DNA from: Plasmodium brasilianum
Taxonomy: Eukaryota; Apicomplexa; Aconoidasida; Haemosporida; Plasmodiidae
Direction of reading: 5' to 3'
Assembly (NCBI RefSeq): GCF_023973825.1
Contig: NC_090125.1
Coordinates: forward strand, 902,501-922,500
Length of the DNA stretch: 20,000 nucleotides
Made by a program: the position numbers and the translations under genes. Positions 1 through 11,173 of the stretch are shown in pieces (position 1 is the stretch's first letter; each line of letters opens with the position of its first letter). Below the pieces are notes generated by a model, which was not told where the DNA came from, ran no database searches, and was given only the letters and a program-made list of their open reading frames with translations.

Positions 1-319
1 CTAATAGCATAAACATATGTATATATATGTACATATCGAATTGCTATAAAATAAAATGGCTTTTTCTTTTTTTTTGCCTTAAGCACACTATATAAGCTCT
101 ATATAAAAAGATAATAATATAATTTTATACGTAAAAATTCTATAAACCCCTTTTTTTTTCATAAAAATATTTTATTGTTTTAAATATGTTTGTACTTTGT
201 ATATATAATAAACATTTATAAGAAAATAAAGAATAAGGAAAAAAACTTTTTCTTAATAATATAAAATTATAAAATTATGTATTCAACAACTTTTTATTAT
301 TTTTAATATTACTAATATG

Positions 320-323
320 AAAA
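320..323 (-). terminator. Pol III T-run terminator of tRNA-Arg
   Basis: Four consecutive T on the minus strand, six bases past the end of the tRNA. This is the minimal Pol III termination signal; the assignment follows from position. Confidence 0.6.
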
Positions 324-329
324 TACTAA

Positions 330-403
330 TACCCCCGGCGGGATTCGAACCCGCAACCTTTGGATTAGAAGTCCAACGCGCTATCCAATTGCGCCACGAA
401 GGC
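330..403 (-). tRNA. tRNA-Arg (anticodon UCU)
   Basis: Read on the minus strand the segment folds as a full cloverleaf. The acceptor arm is GCCTTCG with CGGGGGT, the D stem GCGC/GCGC, the anticodon stem TTGGA/TCCAA with loop CTTCTAA, and the T arm GCGGG-TTCGAAT-CCCGC. The anticodon TCT lies at plus positions 367-369 and reads AGA codons, common in this A-rich genome. The internal promoter B box GGTTCGAATCC is perfect (341-351) and the A box covers about 384-396. The TTTT at 320-323 (minus strand) is a suitable Pol III stop. The acceptor stem is weak for its GC content: pair 1:72 is G-U and pairs 4 and 5 are U-G. There is no intron and no encoded CCA. Confidence 0.96.
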
Positions 404-623
404 TGTTTTAATATTAAGAACTTGTACAAAAAATAATCAATTTATTTTTATTTTTTATATATACAAAATAACAAGCAAACATATAATATATATATATATA
501 TATATATACGAATTAGCAACGTTAGAACCTCAATAAGCATATATATACGATATAGGCACAATGGCGTATATATATGCTACATTTTTGCAAAATTATGGCT
601 AACATATAAAATTGCTTATAATA

Positions 624-654
<31 letters not shown>

Positions 655-758
655 ATTAAGGCGAAGAACAAGTATAATATTAAAAAGTAAACCAAGTAAA
701 ATGTAAAAATTTTCATTTCTGTTTCATTTCTTTGTTGGAGTTGTGCTTCTTTTTATGT
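404..758. other. AT-rich spacer between tRNA-Arg and U4-like island
   Basis: Contains (TA)n tracts near 486-508 and 622-640 followed by a poly-T run (about 641-655). The 64-codon minus-strand open frame here translates into repeat-derived low-complexity residues and is not believable as a gene. No other feature seen. Confidence 0.6.
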
Positions 759-889
759 GCTAAAGCAAGGGGCAGTATCGTAATCATTGAGATATATGTT
801 ATACATAACCTATATGTATTATTTTTAGAAAAACAAAAAATATTCATGTTCTGTAGTATTATTCTTGGGAACAACTTTTTTTTTCAAAT
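759..889 (+). ncRNA. candidate U4-like snRNA
   Basis: GGCAGTATCGTA at 771-782 is identical to the highly conserved 5' region of U4 snRNA as I remember it from other eukaryotes, and the match extends to 18 of 21 bases (771-791). The upstream bases 759-770 begin GCT like U4, and AGGGG next to GGCAG could pair with the CCCC of U6. Further on, TGTTCT (847-852) can pair with GGGAACA (867-873) as a hairpin, followed by ACTTTTTTTTTC (874-885), which resembles an Sm site after a 3' stem-loop. Against this, I cannot find the U4 5' stem-loop kink-turn second strand or a clear stem I partner (TGCTAAT), so the middle does not fit. The ends are guesses. It could be a diverged U4, another small RNA, or a chance match. 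Confidence 0.33.
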
Positions 890-891
890 AT

Positions 892-1481
892 GAAATTTTA
901 TTATCTGCTTTATGACTACAATTATTTGATTAAATAAATTAAAAAAAATTTTTAAACAATTTTTTTTTTTTTTTTTATGAGTAAAATGAATTTTAACCAA
1001 TTATTCATAATGGGCTTTTTTTCAAATGAATTGTTACAATCTCTCAAATGGTACTGGTGATTAGCCAACTTACATATTTTGATTTAAACAAATGAACAAA
1101 GTAGCAATACTCCATATATTACAGAATTCACGTTACAGTACTCAAAAAGATGAAGTCCCAAAAGCCCAAAGCATATAAACATCAACACCCATTTACATTT
1201 TTTTTATGGTCTCTTTTATTAACAGTTAATAAAGAGTGAATGAAACAAACAACAGGATATTTTTAATACTTATTTTCCTACCACCATTTTTACTGCAAAT
1301 AATTTAGGAGTATATTATGTACATGTTATAATAATAAACATTATTAGACATAATTAACAGTTGTGCTAAATTTTTTTAAAAAATTTTAGCTAACTCTTAA
1401 CTTATAAATCTTAACATATAAAGGATATTTGGGCGCACACTTTCTGAAATTATAGTATAAGCTATAAAACGGTATTTCCAA

Positions 1482-1520
<39 letters not shown>

Positions 1521-2262
1521 TATGTACGCACATATATGCAAGTACATATATGTATGCGAGTAAATTTATTCCCTAAGTGAGCGGTAAATTTGGCTTCGTT
1601 AATTTCTTGTTATTTTAAAAAAAAAAAAGAAAGTTCAGTTTTATCATAATAAAAACTTGGTTTAAAAGAAGTTTCAAATTTTTAATACATGTGTGCACAT
1701 AAATAATATTATACGCTTAAAAAGTAAAAAGGATAAAACAAAACACTACTAATTATAATTATATTTGTTGGCACAGATATAAGTATATGTAAATAAATAA
1801 ACATATATATGTATATATATACATATATTTCTAAACGCGTGCACATATTAATACACTTGTTGCATATCTTGAGAGAATAATATATTGATATGGCTTAATA
1901 AAAAAATAAACAGAATATTAAAAAAAAAAAAAAATTGCAAAAAAAAAATATTTAGACTTTCCTCCGCTCACTCATGAATAGGCATATTTAATTAAGTTTA
2001 CATCATTAAACTATATTACATAAAATTCTTTGTTCTTTTACGATATATACATATATATAATATACTTATAGTACAATACATATATAGTTCAATATACATA
2101 CGGCACAATATACATATATATATGTATATAAGTATAATAATTAAATAAACAAAACTATAAAAAGGTTACAGTAGACGCCTAAAAAAAAAATGATTATATG
2201 TATTATTAACTGACTAGCATGGTGTGTTATGTTACGTTATGTTATGTTTGCATTTTCATTTT
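892..2262. other. AT-rich spacer, no gene seen
   Basis: Holds a poly-T tract near 961-976, a (TA)n tract at about 1490-1516, and poly-A tracts near 1617-1628 and 1921-1934. Stop codons are dense in all frames and no splice-joined coding pieces were recognised. Confidence 0.6.
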
Positions 2263-2265
2263 CGT

Positions 2266-2442
2266 TTGTGTTGTGTGTTTGTGTGTTTGTATGATTGTAT
2301 GTTTGTATGTTTGTATGTTTGTATGTTTGTGTGTTTGTATGATTGTATGATTGTGTGTTTGTATGATTGTATGATTGTATGTTTGTATGATTGTATGATT
2401 GTATGATTGTATGATTGTATGATTGTATGTTTGTATGATTTT
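2266..2442. repeat. TGTATGTT/TGTATGAT minisatellite
   Basis: About 170 bases of 4/8-bp units, TGTATGTT and TGTATGAT in irregular order with occasional TGTGTGTT. Every fourth position is nearly fixed (TGT/ATG). The 60-codon open frame across it encodes only repeating Cys, Val, Tyr, Asp and Met and is a by-product of the repeat. Confidence 0.9.
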
Positions 2443-2814
2443 ATGGTGTATATGTATGAAGAATTTGTGTAGCGGTTTGTTTTAGCTGTTAACTGGTGTT
2501 CTAAAATTTCGTACTGATAGTCTCTCTCAGCATTTATGAATAATACTCAGTGTATTTTTATATAATGTCAAATATATATATACGTATAAACATATATGTA
2601 TAAGCAATATATTATGTATATATATATATATATATATTTATATATGTACATAATTATATAAAAACATTTTTATATATCTACATTTTTATATATACGTATA
2701 TTATATATACGCACATTTATATATATATATATATATATATTTCTTTATTTGCGAAATAAATTGTACAAATGCACACACATAAAACATACTGAAACATGCA
2801 TATACATATATATA

Positions 2815-2856
<42 letters not shown>

Positions 2857-3071
2857 ATATAATTTTTTATATTGTACATATAATCTTTTTAATTAAAATA
2901 CCTGAATATAATAATATATATAAAGTTTATTAAAAAAGTGGGGAAAAAAAAAAAAAGGCATAATATTTTTAATTTAAAAGACATAAACAAAAAAAAAAAA
3001 AAGGGGAAAATATACATAATACACATATATAAGTATAAAACGTAAAATACATCCATATACATACATATATA

Positions 3072-3124
<53 letters not shown>

Positions 3125-3233
3125 GCAAAAGAAAATAATTTGACGTTATATATGGTCAGGTAAAATAATACACAGTTAAACATATTAGTCTTGATAAAAT
3201 AGAGGTCTATAAATAAAAAGAGAGATAGACGAA
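2443..3233. other. AT-rich 3' flank of PiT with (TA)n clusters
   Basis: Dominated by (TA)n tracts near 2616-2636, 2717-2740, 2824-2852 and 3065-3124, with poly-A tracts at about 2945-2956 and 2990-3002. It must contain the 3' UTR of the minus-strand PiT gene. No coding signal seen. Confidence 0.65.
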
Positions 3234-3321
3234 CTAAATAGGAGATCTCCGTACTATATAGGAGGGACTATAAGCTGCAAATGAAAAAATTGCTGCAGTT
3301 ACGGAGGCTGAAAAAAAAAAA

Positions 3322-3363
<42 letters not shown>

Positions 3364-5354
3364 ATAAACACATATGCATATTATATATACGTTACATGTA
3401 GAATACACGGTACACTGCTTCTCGCTGTACAACAAATATGCACTTGCAAAAAATAACTGCATTATGAGCAACACCAGGGACGCAAGCCATATATATGCAA
3501 GTATATACACGAATGCATGTATTTACATATATTTGCATATATTTGTGTGTGTATGTATAAATTAATATATGTAATGTATATACATAAATGATGTATGGCG
3601 TTACCGGAAAAGGAAACAGTTATAATCCATGAAAGGAATATAGTTCTAAATAGTTTCAGGTTTACACATGACGTATTTAAAAAGGAAAAAGGACACAAGG
3701 TCTTTTTCCTTACAATTACATTATTTGTATTGTTAACAGATTGGGACATATTATCCTTATTATTTAATCCTTTGGCATTTTTATTATCCTCTTGTGATAT
3801 TTTCATTTCAACTAAACCAAGTCCAATAACACTAGAAACAGCACAGTGAGTTGAGCTCAATGGAATACCGCAAATACTAAAAAATAAAACGACTAGACCT
3901 GATATTAATTCTATAGTAAAACCTCTAGATGGAGTAATTTTAATTAATTTCATTCCGACAGTTTTAATAACCCTATAACCTAAAACAGACAATCCTAAAG
4001 ACATAGACAAACCTCCAAACAGTAGTATATACCACTGTACTTTTAATTTTCCTTTAACTCCGTTATTATATGTATTAAATACAGCGGCAAAAGGGCCAAT
4101 GGCATTGGCTGTATCATTAGCACTTTGTGCTACTACACCCAAAATTGCACTTATAATTTGTAAGGATGAAAAAACAATTTCTGTCTCTAGATCAAATTTT
4201 TCAATAATATTTTGAGACATATCATTGTTGTTATTGTTGTTGTTACTGCTATTGTTGCTATTATTATTAGTGCTACCATTCGGCTTATTCTTATTGTTCT
4301 GAGCCAAATCCTCTTTCATATCTATCTTCTGCACATTAATAACAGCTTGAAAATCTTTTTGTGTCTCCATTTTTTTCTTTTCCATTAGCTGAACTTGGGA
4401 TGCTGGTCCCTTTGGATTGGTTGCTTGAGTGTCATTTGATGCAACTGAATTTAAACTGCTATTATTTACATTACAAATGGTATTTTCTTTAGCATTTTTT
4501 TCTAAATCGTTCATCATATCATCTCCAAATAATTTTTTTTTAAAACTGTAGCTATTTAGTCTCTTGTTATACACTATATATATAACGATAGAACCTACTA
4601 TGGTTAATATTGACGATAATGCAAGACATATTAAAGTGGAATAAAATGGATGTGCAGCACTCCAGTCTTGAAGATAACATGGGTATGTGGTAACTATATT
4701 TTTATTATCCTTCTTCATTTTACATTCTATATTTAATACAATGGGATTTTGATAAACTAAAAAAACACTAAATGGCAGTGTAATCAAAAATATTAAAAGC
4801 CAGTAACATCTTTTTATGATAACAAATGAGTTTCTTTTTCTTAATATTAAACGACGCAATAAAATAAAAGCCATAGCTGAACAACTGCCAGCTAATATTG
4901 GAGCTGCAAACCATGATATAACAATGCTATGTATTTTTTCCCATTTGATAGACTTATTATGACCTGCAGCTAATCCAAAACCCATTAAGGCTCCTATTAT
5001 ACTGTGCGTTGTCGAAACGGGTAAACCAAAACATGTTGCTATAGCTAGCCAAATGGTAGCACCCATTAGGGCACTAAACATACCTAACATTAAAAATTCT
5101 GGAGCATCGTAAAATGCTTCAAAATTAATAATCTTCGATCGAATTGAATCAGTAACTGTGCCACCTAGTAAGGAAGCTCCTAAAGCCTCAAAAAAAAAGG
5201 CAATTATTAATGCTTTCTTTATTGTTACTGCTTTGGATCCAATAGATGTACTAAATGTGTTTGCTATATCATTTGCTCCTGTTACAAATGCCATAAAAAA
5301 ACATGCTACACCGCTTGCGATGACTAACCATAACATGTCAGGATTTGTTACCAT
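3234..5354 (-). CDS. PiT: sodium-dependent phosphate transporter (PiT family, SLC20-like)
   Basis: Inorganic phosphate symporter; the P. falciparum member is established as a Na+-driven phosphate importer at the parasite plasma membrane. Exon 1 is 5354-3605, the intron 3604-3308 (donor GTAACG, acceptor TTTCAG), and exon 2 3307-3234 ending in TAG, giving 607 residues. Both halves of the PiT inverted repeat are present: GANDIANTFSTSIGSKAVT at residues 26-44 with LPVSTTHSIIG at 111-121, and QSANDTANAIGPFAA at 410-424 with IPLSSTHCAVSS at 497-508. About 10-12 hydrophobic spans surround a hydrophilic loop (about 262-390) with an Asn run at 363-377. Without splicing the frame runs on to 3462 into AT-repeat residues; spliced, the end reads SASVTAAIFSFAAYSPS and then VRRSPI, completing the last membrane helix after LFRTIFLSWIITVSF. 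The ATG at 5354 immediately precedes the first helix. Confidence 0.96.
3308..3604 (-). other. PiT intron with (TA)n and polypyrimidine tract
   Basis: 297 bp. The donor follows the first base of codon 584 (phase 1). The minus strand carries a (TA)n tract (about 3325-3361) and then a T13 tract directly before CAG. Splicing here converts Gly584 to Ala and restores a helix-like C terminus. Inferred from sequence; no transcript evidence. Confidence 0.85.
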
Positions 5355-7459
5355 TTGATTTCGTAAACTTTATTCTTTTTTATTACCGACTCTAAAAAAA
5401 GGGAAATGCAAAATGAAAACATATAAAAAATAAACAGTATTATGTGCAATTTTTTTTTTTTTTTATATCAAAAATTGATTTGCAAAAAAGGAATATATAA
5501 GGTGCTAAAAATTTTTTTTTTTTTTTAAATAGCTATGAAAAAAAATGAACAAGCAATGAACAAGTAAGGCGATAATAATTTTTTTTTTTTTTTTTCCAAA
5601 AACAGTCATGAAAATATGAACAGGCAAGAAAGTTGTATATTTTATAAGGTCTACATGTAAGGTACATATATATACATGTACAAATATGCAACAAACATAA
5701 TACATATAATATTATATGTCACTATTTAGAATTTGTGTATATGATTATTTTTTTTACATTATATATATAATTAAAAACGTCTACTCATAAACACTTATGC
5801 ATATATCAACTCGTGCAAATACGTACACTATTTTTATTTGTATATAATTTTGTTTTTATCTTTAAAATGAACTGGGTCAAGCATGGTGCAAAATATTTAA
5901 GCACTACTCTTTTACGATGTTATTTTATACTATTCAAACTTCAATGATTAACATATTATATGAAAATTAAACATATATACAAAATACGTACAATTGTATA
6001 TCACAATAATAATATATATAAAAAGCTAATTTTTTTTTTTTTTTTTTTTTTTTTTTATCTATCTTCAATGCATTCTATGATTTTAAACATACTTAAAGTA
6101 ACAAAATGGTTTTTTGTTTTGGAGGGGGAAAGGACAGATATGTATTATATGAATGATACGATGATATATCTTTCAATACTTCCTTAAATTTTAATGGTCT
6201 TCAAGAGATGTTCCTTGTTTTTCCTTTTTTCCCTTGATTTTTTTGTCTATCCGTTTATACTACTATGCACGTTTGATTAAAAATCTTGTTTATAACTCCG
6301 TTACTTGTTTGTAAGTTTATTTGTTCTTGTTTATTTAATTATAATTTAGTTTTAACTTCTCTTATTAATGTATATATATATATATATATATAAACATATA
6401 TACATGTATAACTGCAATTTATTTTGAATTAATTGGTATTATATACTGGTATATTAATTTATTAAACGATTTTTTTAGCTAATATTGCGTATAGCTTTTA
6501 GCTTTTTTTTTTTTTTTTTCTTGGTTATTTATTTTTAAAATAAATTTGATATTTTAGCTAATCTTTGAGAATCTAGAAAAAATTTCAACAAAAAAATTAA
6601 AAAAAAAATGTGCGTATTACGAACAAACTTTCTTTTTTCATCTTAAAATGTATACATATGTGTATGTATACATATATATATGTATATGTATATAAATAAT
6701 GTGTATATAATTCAAAAATGATACTTTTTAATGTAGCTCATGTGTAAAAACAGTTAACATCACTTAAAGCTATCTACTTTGGAGATATATACAAATAAAT
6801 AAATATATATGTATATAATATGGATGGTGTATATATATAATATATTTATATATGTATATATATAAATATAAATGTACGTACGTACGTATGTATACATATA
6901 TACGCAAATACTCAACGCAATTGTAAAAATATATATGAGTGATATATTTTTGCAATTATGTACATATATACATGAAAATAAAATTCAAAAGAATGTGTGC
7001 ATAAATAAAATATGCGTACATTTTAAAAAATTAAAAATTTACAACAATGCGTACACAAATATTTTTTCTCAATTTATACAATTAAAACGTAGCATCCATA
7101 TATGCATATATAAAACTGTTCATTCATTTAATGTTCTTCTTAAGTAACATTTAATTTTGTAAAAGGCATGTATATATGTATGCATATATTTTATATAAAT
7201 GTAACAGAAGTATATATATTATTATTATACTCGCAAAAAAAAGAAAAATAATATATTTGTAATAAAAATGTAATATATTTGTTTGTATGTAATATATAGT
7301 TAAGTTCTGTTTATTTATGTAATATATATATATATATATATACATTAACATATATACATATATGTAATACTTATGTAATGAACGAGTAAAATCAAAACGA
7401 TTACTTTTCTGGCACATGAAACAAATTAAACATTAAAATAAACTCAGTTTAACTATATA
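5355..7459. other. 5' flank of PiT, no gene recognised
   Basis: Upstream region of the minus-strand PiT gene. It has poly-T runs near 5451-5464, 5513-5526 and 5580-5595, a T27 run at 6030-6056, and (TA)n at about 6369-6391. A TACGTACGTACGT-type tract sits at about 6874-6888. Open frames at 5960-6187 and 6872-7147 have AT-repeat composition, no domain and no splice partners. The stretch 6061-6190 is less repetitive than its surroundings and could be transcribed leader, but nothing coding could be shown. Confidence 0.55.
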
Positions 7460-7587
7460 TTTTCGTATGTAATATATGTAATATTTTTGTACATAATATA
7501 TGTAATGTTTTCGTATATAATATATGTAATGTTTTCGTATATAATATATGTAATGTTTTCGCATATAATATATGTAATGTTTTCGTA
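7460..7587. repeat. 24-bp minisatellite, about 5.3 copies
   Basis: Units begin at 7460, 7484, 7508, 7532, 7556 and (partial) 7580. Each starts TTTTCGTAT and ends ATATATGTAATG, with a few substitutions (second copy TTTTTGTAC, fifth TTTTCGCAT). Confidence 0.92.
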
Positions 7588-8076
7588 GCTTTATTTTATT
7601 TTAATTTTTTTTTTTTCTTTCACTTACGTAATTTAAAAAAAACATAATTACTTATGCTTTAACAAGAGCAAATTTTTTCGGAAAATATGTCCTAAGAAAA
7701 TATATATTATAATATTATTATATTACATATATATATATGTATAATAACATAAATAAATATACATTAATTTCTTTACTTGTATATTTATATAATATCCTGC
7801 AAAATATAATATTTTGAAAATTGTTCAAAAAAAATACATAATAATTTGTATGTATATATATAATATATATATTTTATATATATATTTATCATTAGTATTA
7901 TTATAGTATTAAATTTTTTTTTAGTAAATTTCGCATTTTTCTTTTTTTCATCTATTTGTAGTAGTATACTATATATATATATATTAATTCTTTTACTGTT
8001 ATATTACAATTTATTAACATTTATAATGAATTTTTTTTTTTGTTTTATAATTTTATTTTTTTTTTGGAGGGAGGTA

Positions 8077-8115
<39 letters not shown>

Positions 8116-8716
8116 TTTACAAATGTAATAATAATATATTAGTTATATTATAGGTATAATACATTATATATATATATAATATAAATTTTATTATGTATAT
8201 AAAATAAACGAAAAAACATTTTGCGTACTAAAATTTTGATAATAATACATTCAAAAAAAAAAATTGCATGTTTATAGAATATTTATTTTTCTATGTTATG
8301 ATTATATATAAACGGGAAAAAGAAAGTACATACATGTGTTTTAATTTTCATTTTTGAGGATATTCTTCTTAAAATCATTAATTATTTCTTATTTATAACT
8401 CTACAACAACGTTTTCTGTACATTCCTAGATTTTCTTTTAATATATTATATATATAATATATTATAAATATATATATATATATATGTATATCAAATGGGT
8501 TATGTTTGTAATTTAATAATTATACGGTAAAATAAAATAAAAAATTTTCAGCATTACTAATAGAAAATATGTTTGTAATTTAAAAAAAAAAGAAAAAAAA
8601 AAGAGGGACTTAACCCAAGGTATAATACATACATATATATATATATATGCTTAAAGGAAATTTATTTTACCATATTTGCTCTATTTATAATATTTGAAAA
8701 AAAACTTTAAGAAGAT
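7588..8716. other. very AT-rich spacer
   Basis: Almost pure A+T between about 7681 and 8330, with (TA)n at 7969-7984 and 8081-8108. No coding or RNA feature seen. Confidence 0.6.
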
Positions 8717-8855
8717 ACATTTATACGTTTGTTAGTTTTTACATTTATACGTTTGTTAGTTTTTACATTTATACGTTTGTTAGTTTTTACATTTATACGT
8801 TTGTTAGTTTTTACATTTATACGTTTGTTAGATTCTACATTTATACGTTTGTAAA
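8717..8855. repeat. 24-bp minisatellite, about 5.8 copies
   Basis: Units start at 8717, 8741, 8765, 8789, 8813 and 8837. Each reads ACATTTATACGTTTGTTAG followed by five variable bases, usually TTTTT. The first four copies are identical; the fifth and the partial sixth diverge. Confidence 0.95.
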
Positions 8856-9376
8856 TTTAATTAGATTTATAAATATTCAATTTTTACATATAAAACGATC
8901 TTCATTATTTAATAAAATGGGATTTAATAAAAAACTAAAAAAAAAATTAATTTTTTCTTTACAAGGTGAGAAATTCTTCACTGAATGATTAAAGCCGTTC
9001 TTAGCTTTATTTTTCTTTTAATATATATTAATTTCCTTTTTTTCCATTTTATTTCTTTTTTTTTCTACACTCTTCTTTTTTCTTTTTCCTTTTCTTTTTC
9101 TTATTTCTTTTCTTTTTCTTTTTCCTTTTCCTTTTTTTTTTTTTTTTTTTTTCATAAACGCGCCAAAAACAGATTTGCGTTTTGTCGAATGAAAATGAAA
9201 AAAAAAAAAAAAAAAAGAGAAAAAATTATAATCTCAGTGAAAATAGAACACGAAATTTTTTTTTTATTTTAATTAGAATTTTATTTTATATATAAATAAA
9301 TATATATATTCACCTAATCTTTTGTGCACTTCTATATAACTAAAAGTAAATTATTACCAAGGAGAAGAAGATTGTT

Positions 9377-9457
9377 ATCATTATAAATTTATCATTATAA
9401 ATTTATCATTATAAATTTGTCAATATAAATTTGTCAATATAAATTTGTCATAAATTT
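9377..9457. repeat. 14-bp tandem repeat, five full copies
   Basis: Units ATCATTATAAATTT (three copies from 9377) change to GTCAATATAAATTT (two copies from 9419) and end in a shortened GTCATAAATTT. Confidence 0.92.
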
Positions 9458-9605
9458 TTCTCCCTTTTTAATAAATTACTGTCATTTAATGTATAAAAGG
9501 AAGTATAAATTTTTCCAATTTCTTTTTTTAAAAATATTTTGGGACGACGGAAGTTTTACATAATTTTTCATACATTGTGCGAAATGCGTGTGTTAACCTG
9601 TGTGC

Positions 9606-9643
<38 letters not shown>

Positions 9644-9683
9644 ATTGTTAATTTGCTTTTTCAAAAAGGAAAAAACTTATAAC

Positions 9684-9689
<6 letters not shown>

Positions 9690-9752
<63 letters not shown>

Positions 9753-9763
9753 TGTATGTATGT
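9690..9763. repeat. (TA)n followed by (TATG)n microsatellite
   Basis: A (TA)n tract to about 9725 turns into about ten copies of the 4-bp unit TATG up to 9763. Confidence 0.9.
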
Positions 9764-10038
9764 ACTATGTGAACTTACTTATAGGTGTGTATATAAATAA
9801 ATATATATATTATATGTATATAATTTTATACCGTGTGCATTTATCTATGTGCTCACTTTTTGCCAATAATTTTATATAAAAAAAAGAAAAAAGAAAAAAG
9901 AAAAAAAGATTTATATGTTCAGGTTCTAACCGCTTATCAATTTTTAAAACAAAAAATAAATTTTCGAAAGAACATTTGAAATGGACCATTTTATAAAAAC
10001 TCTATAAAAATAATACTTCTTAAATTCGTATAAGAGCG

Positions 10039-10224
10039 ATGTGCGTCATGTACTTACTAGCGTACAAAAGAAGGGATGACAATGAAGGAGAATTAGTGAG
10101 TATATTAATTCTACTGTACTTATACATTTTGCAGTATTTTAAGCTACATATAAGGCTTATTAAATGTATCAATAGTCCGGAAAAGAACACACTCGAAGGT
10201 GGAGAAACATGTGCTACATATTAA
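10039..10224 (+). other. less AT-biased island with a 61-codon open frame, function unknown
   Basis: This stretch has mixed base composition and no simple repeat, unlike everything within 1 kb either side. The frame starts at ATG 10039, encodes a charged start (KRRDDNEGEL at about residues 10-19), a hydrophobic middle (ILILLYLYILQYF) and a Ser-Pro-Glu-Lys tail, and stops with TAA at 10224. I recognise no family. A GTGAGT...TTTGCAG pair inside it would be a 39-bp intron, too short for Plasmodium. It could be a small gene, an upstream exon, a non-coding transcript or chance. Confidence 0.2.
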
Positions 10225-11173
10225 CACTGCTTTCTTTTAAACACATACACGCTTCATATTTCGAAATATAAATTTATATTTTTTTTTCATGTAGTATTGG
10301 AATATTGAACAAAATTAAGTTCATTTAAAAAAGATATTACACTAGTGCTTTATTTTTAATTTTCTTAAATGGTAGGAAATTTTTTTTTTTTTTTCATTTA
10401 TTCATATATATTTTAAATGTTACCCATTGGCAAAAATAAATATACGTTCCTTCATTTCCCTGGGTGTTCTTTCTACTGTTCTTATGTAAAAATAAATACG
10501 TAAACGTCGTATATAGATGTATATAGCACGCATAAACACGTACCTTACCATTTTTTTTTGAAGCCGTAAGAGCTTTATTTTTCAAAAAATTTGTTATATG
10601 TCTTAATGAAAAAACTGTAAAAGCGAACAGTACAATATGTTGTTCCCCCTAATTCCAAAGGTGTTTATATATATTTTTTTCTTTTTTTTTATTTGATTGG
10701 TATTGTTACTACTTCGTAACTGCAACGTAACTGCTACATAACTACTACATAACTGCTACATAACTGCGACGTAACTGCTACTCATTTCACATTTTGCAAC
10801 AAGCTATATTTTTCAGAAAAATTAAATAAAGATTCATGCACGAAAAAAAAAAGGTCATAAAAATTTAAGTACAACATGATTACAGCAATTACCGACGGGA
10901 TATAAAAATTACAATTGAGATTTAATTAAAACTTATGTATACAAAGCTTCAGATAGCCTATTTCCCTTTTAATAAAGAAATTTCATTTTATTTCATACGC
11001 ATGTAATACGTTATATGCTTGTGGTCATATGTGCGTCTTCATTCCCCTACGTCTGCCGATGCTTTTACGTTCGCACGCATAAACATATACACTAACATAC
11101 ACACAAACATATACACATATACAAAAACACACGGATGATAATGAGGGGGGGGTCTTTGATAATATGTTTGGTC
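10225..11173. other. 3' flank of MPC1, no gene seen
   Basis: Downstream of the minus-strand MPC1 stop, so it includes that gene's 3' UTR. It contains a T14 run near 10381-10394 and an 11-bp tandem array (10716-10781). No convincing coding frame. Confidence 0.6.
10716..10781. repeat. 11-bp tandem repeat, six copies
   Basis: Exactly six 11-bp units of the form RTAACTGCTAC (start positions 10716, 10727, 10738, 10749, 10760, 10771), with single-base variants at the G/A first base and in the CTAC part. Confidence 0.93.

Larger units (their letters stand above)
8856..10038. other. AT-rich spacer with T tracts and small arrays
   Basis: Contains a pyrimidine tract at about 9056-9152, a 14-bp array at 9377-9457, T33 at 9609-9641 and a (TA)n/(TATG)n array at about 9690-9763. 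The 95-codon open frame at 8985-9272 is Phe/Ser- then Lys-rich from the homopolymers and is rejected as a gene. Confidence 0.6.

Noticed and set aside
2224..2406. 60-codon plus-strand frame rich in Cys, Val, Tyr and Met
   Set aside because: Translation of the TGTATGTT/TGTATGAT repeat; no non-repeat content.
3374..3565. Plus-strand frame and other frames across the PiT intron
   Set aside because: Lies opposite the spliced-out intron; made of TA and CATA repeats.
7681..8330. Possible centromere core
   Set aside because: Nearly pure A+T, but Plasmodium centromere cores are around 2 kb with characteristic repeats; this is only about 650 bp.
7460..8855. Possible CRISPR-like array
   Set aside because: Units are contiguous with no spacers between copies, and the genome is eukaryotic.
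8985..9272. 95-codon plus-strand frame
   Set aside because: Phe/Ser then Lys runs from poly-T and poly-A tracts; no domain or splice context.
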